DNA of 53,589 nucleotides from Bacteroidales bacterium UBA5287 (GTDB taxonomy: Bacteria; Bacteroidota; Bacteroidia; Bacteroidales; Dysgonomonadaceae). The stretch is taken from positions 1-53,589 of the forward strand of contig DHSL01000059.1 of NCBI GenBank assembly GCA_002411345.1, given 5' to 3'. Position numbers and translations under genes: made by a program. This document shows positions 52,659 through 53,589 of the stretch, one piece after another (within the stretch, counting starts at the first letter, position 1; every line of letters begins with the position of its first letter). The notes under the pieces were generated by a model, which saw nothing but the letters and a program-made list of their open reading frames with translations, searched no databases and was not told the origin of the DNA.

Positions 52659-53540
52659 ATGAAAAAAGCGTATGTTTTTCCCGGTCAAGGTGCTCAATTT
52701 GTGGGCATGGGAAAAGATTTATATGAAACCTCTACCATTGCAAAAGAGCTTTTTGAAAAAGCTAATGATATTCTTGGTTTCAGAATCACTGATCTCATGT
52801 TTAACGGAACTGACGAAGACCTTCGACAAACAAAAGTAACTCAACCTGCTATTTTTTTACATTCGGTTATTTTAGCAAAAACATTAAGCGAGGACTTTAA
52901 ACCTGATATGACTGCAGGTCACTCATTAGGAGAGTTTTCAGCATTGGTTGTTGCGGGTGCTTTAACATTTGAAGACGGATTAAAACTTGTATATAAACGT
53001 GCAATTGCAATGCAAAAAGCATGTGAGATAAATCCATCCACTATGGCTGCAATTCTTGCATTGACAGATGAAAAAGTGGAAGAAATCTGTGCTTCTATTG
53101 ACGAAGTAGTTGTACCAGCTAATTATAATTGCCCGGGACAAGTTGTCATTTCTGGAACAATTTTCGGAATTGATAAAGCTTGTGAACTGATGAAAGAAGC
53201 AGGTGCTAAACGTGCTTTACCTCTGAAAGTGGGAGGCGCATTTCACTCGCCGTTAATGGAACCTGCAAAAATAGATCTTAGTGAGGCTATTCAATCTACT
53301 ACTTTTTCAAAACCAATATGCCCAGTATATCAGAATGTTTCGACTCTTGGAGAAACAGATCCTGAAACAATCAAGAAAAACTTGAATGCACAATTAACTG
53401 CTCCTGTTAAATGGACTCAATCAGTTCAACAAATGATTGCCGATGGAGCAACTGAGTTTGTAGAATTAGGACCGGGAAAAGTTTTACAAGGACTAATATC
53501 TAAGATAAATAAAGATGTAATAGTTTCAGGAAAACAATAA
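52659..53540 (+). CDS. fabD: Malonyl-CoA:ACP transacylase
   Basis: Protein of 293 residues that moves malonyl groups from CoA to acyl carrier protein at the start of fatty acid synthesis. YVFPGQGAQFVGMGKDLY at the N-terminus, the nucleophile Ser89 in AGHSLGEFSALV, and His196 in GGAFHSPLM form the expected active site. FVELGPGKVLQGLISKI closes the domain. It lies 57 bp after the acyl-CoA synthetase and is complete. No other fab gene is in the window. Confidence 0.96.
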   Translation: MKKAYVFPGQGAQFVGMGKDLYETSTIAKELFEKANDILGFRITDLMFNGTDEDLRQTKVTQPAIFLHSVILAKTLSEDFKPDMTAGHSLGEFSALVVAGALTFEDGLKLVYKRAIAMQKACEINPSTMAAILALTDEKVEEICASIDEVVVPANYNCPGQVVISGTIFGIDKACELMKEAGAKRALPLKVGGAFHSPLMEPAKIDLSEAIQSTTFSKPICPVYQNVSTLGETDPETIKKNLNAQLTAPVKWTQSVQQMIADGATEFVELGPGKVLQGLISKINKDVIVSGKQ

Positions 53541-53565
53541 TTTGTTTTCTCGATTTTTAAATATT

Positions 53566-53589
53566 GAAGAGGCTGTCTCAAAAGATTGA
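53566..53589 (+). terminator. Left arm of a probable terminator hairpin after fabD, cut by the window edge
   Basis: GAAGAGGCTGTCTCAAAAG begins 25 bp after the fabD stop. Its counterpart, ending in a T-run, would lie outside the window. The minus-strand sequence after the TPR gene at the other edge has the same core. An insertion-sequence end is the alternative. Confidence 0.4.

Overview
The window looks like a chromosomal segment of a low-GC member of the Bacteroidota, most likely order Bacteroidales. The reasons are the -7 boxes of the form TAnnTTTG, the near absence of strong Shine-Dalgarno sequences, a type III glutamine synthetase, the LL-diaminopimelate aminotransferase route to meso-DAP, a type B ribosomal protein L31, a SecA of about 1,100 residues, and secreted GH92/GH2 mannosidases and DUF4105/DUF1080 proteins. 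I see no rRNA, tRNA, CRISPR array, complete insertion sequence or phage gene. Gene density is high and the longest gap without a gene is about 240 bp.

Layout. 1-9.1 kb (minus): a secreted TPR protein, gyrA, secA, and a secreted PafA-type phosphatase homologue that has lost almost all catalytic residues. 9.2-12.6 kb: a DUF4105 membrane protein and rpmE2 (minus), then cinA and a decayed DUF4230-like gene (plus). 12.6-18.1 kb (minus): a three-gene unit of a Tat-exported Gfo/Idh/MocA oxidoreductase, a 1,133-residue HEAT-repeat protein with two DUF1080 domains, and a stand-alone DUF1080 protein, which fits 3-keto-glycoside chemistry. 18.2-19.9 kb (plus): an ArsR-type regulator with an SmtB/CzrA-like operator over its transcription start, followed by a small CX4C membrane protein, a lipoprotein thioredoxin and a DUF302 protein. 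Then come a secreted PHP phosphoesterase (plus) and a CadD-type transporter (minus).

21.8-32.5 kb (minus): a compact ammonium-assimilation operon transcribed small ORF-amt-asnA-glnN-gltB-gltD. It takes up ammonium, fixes it into asparagine and glutamine, and passes it to glutamate; no P-II gene is present. 32.7-34.8 kb (minus): dapF-dapL. 35-42.8 kb (minus): GH2 beta-mannosidase, L-serine dehydratase, GH92 glycosidase and a CHAD protein.

42.9-53.5 kb (plus): a RelA/SpoT-family synthetase with a degenerate HD domain, ispE, an S9 peptidase, an inositol-monophosphatase-family enzyme, a ZIP metal transporter, an XRE-cupin regulator, an acyl-CoA synthetase and fabD. Both window edges cut through similar sequences of the type GGCTGTyyCAAAAG, which look like left arms of terminator hairpins.

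The points most worth a second look are the ArsR/thiol module with its operator, the pseudo-phosphatase, the HEAT-DUF1080-DUF1080 fusion, the RelA homologue that combines RXKD with a lost HD site, and the P-II-less nitrogen operon with a stray leader ORF. No wholly new defence or mobile system is evident. All family assignments rest on motifs read by eye; no database search was run.
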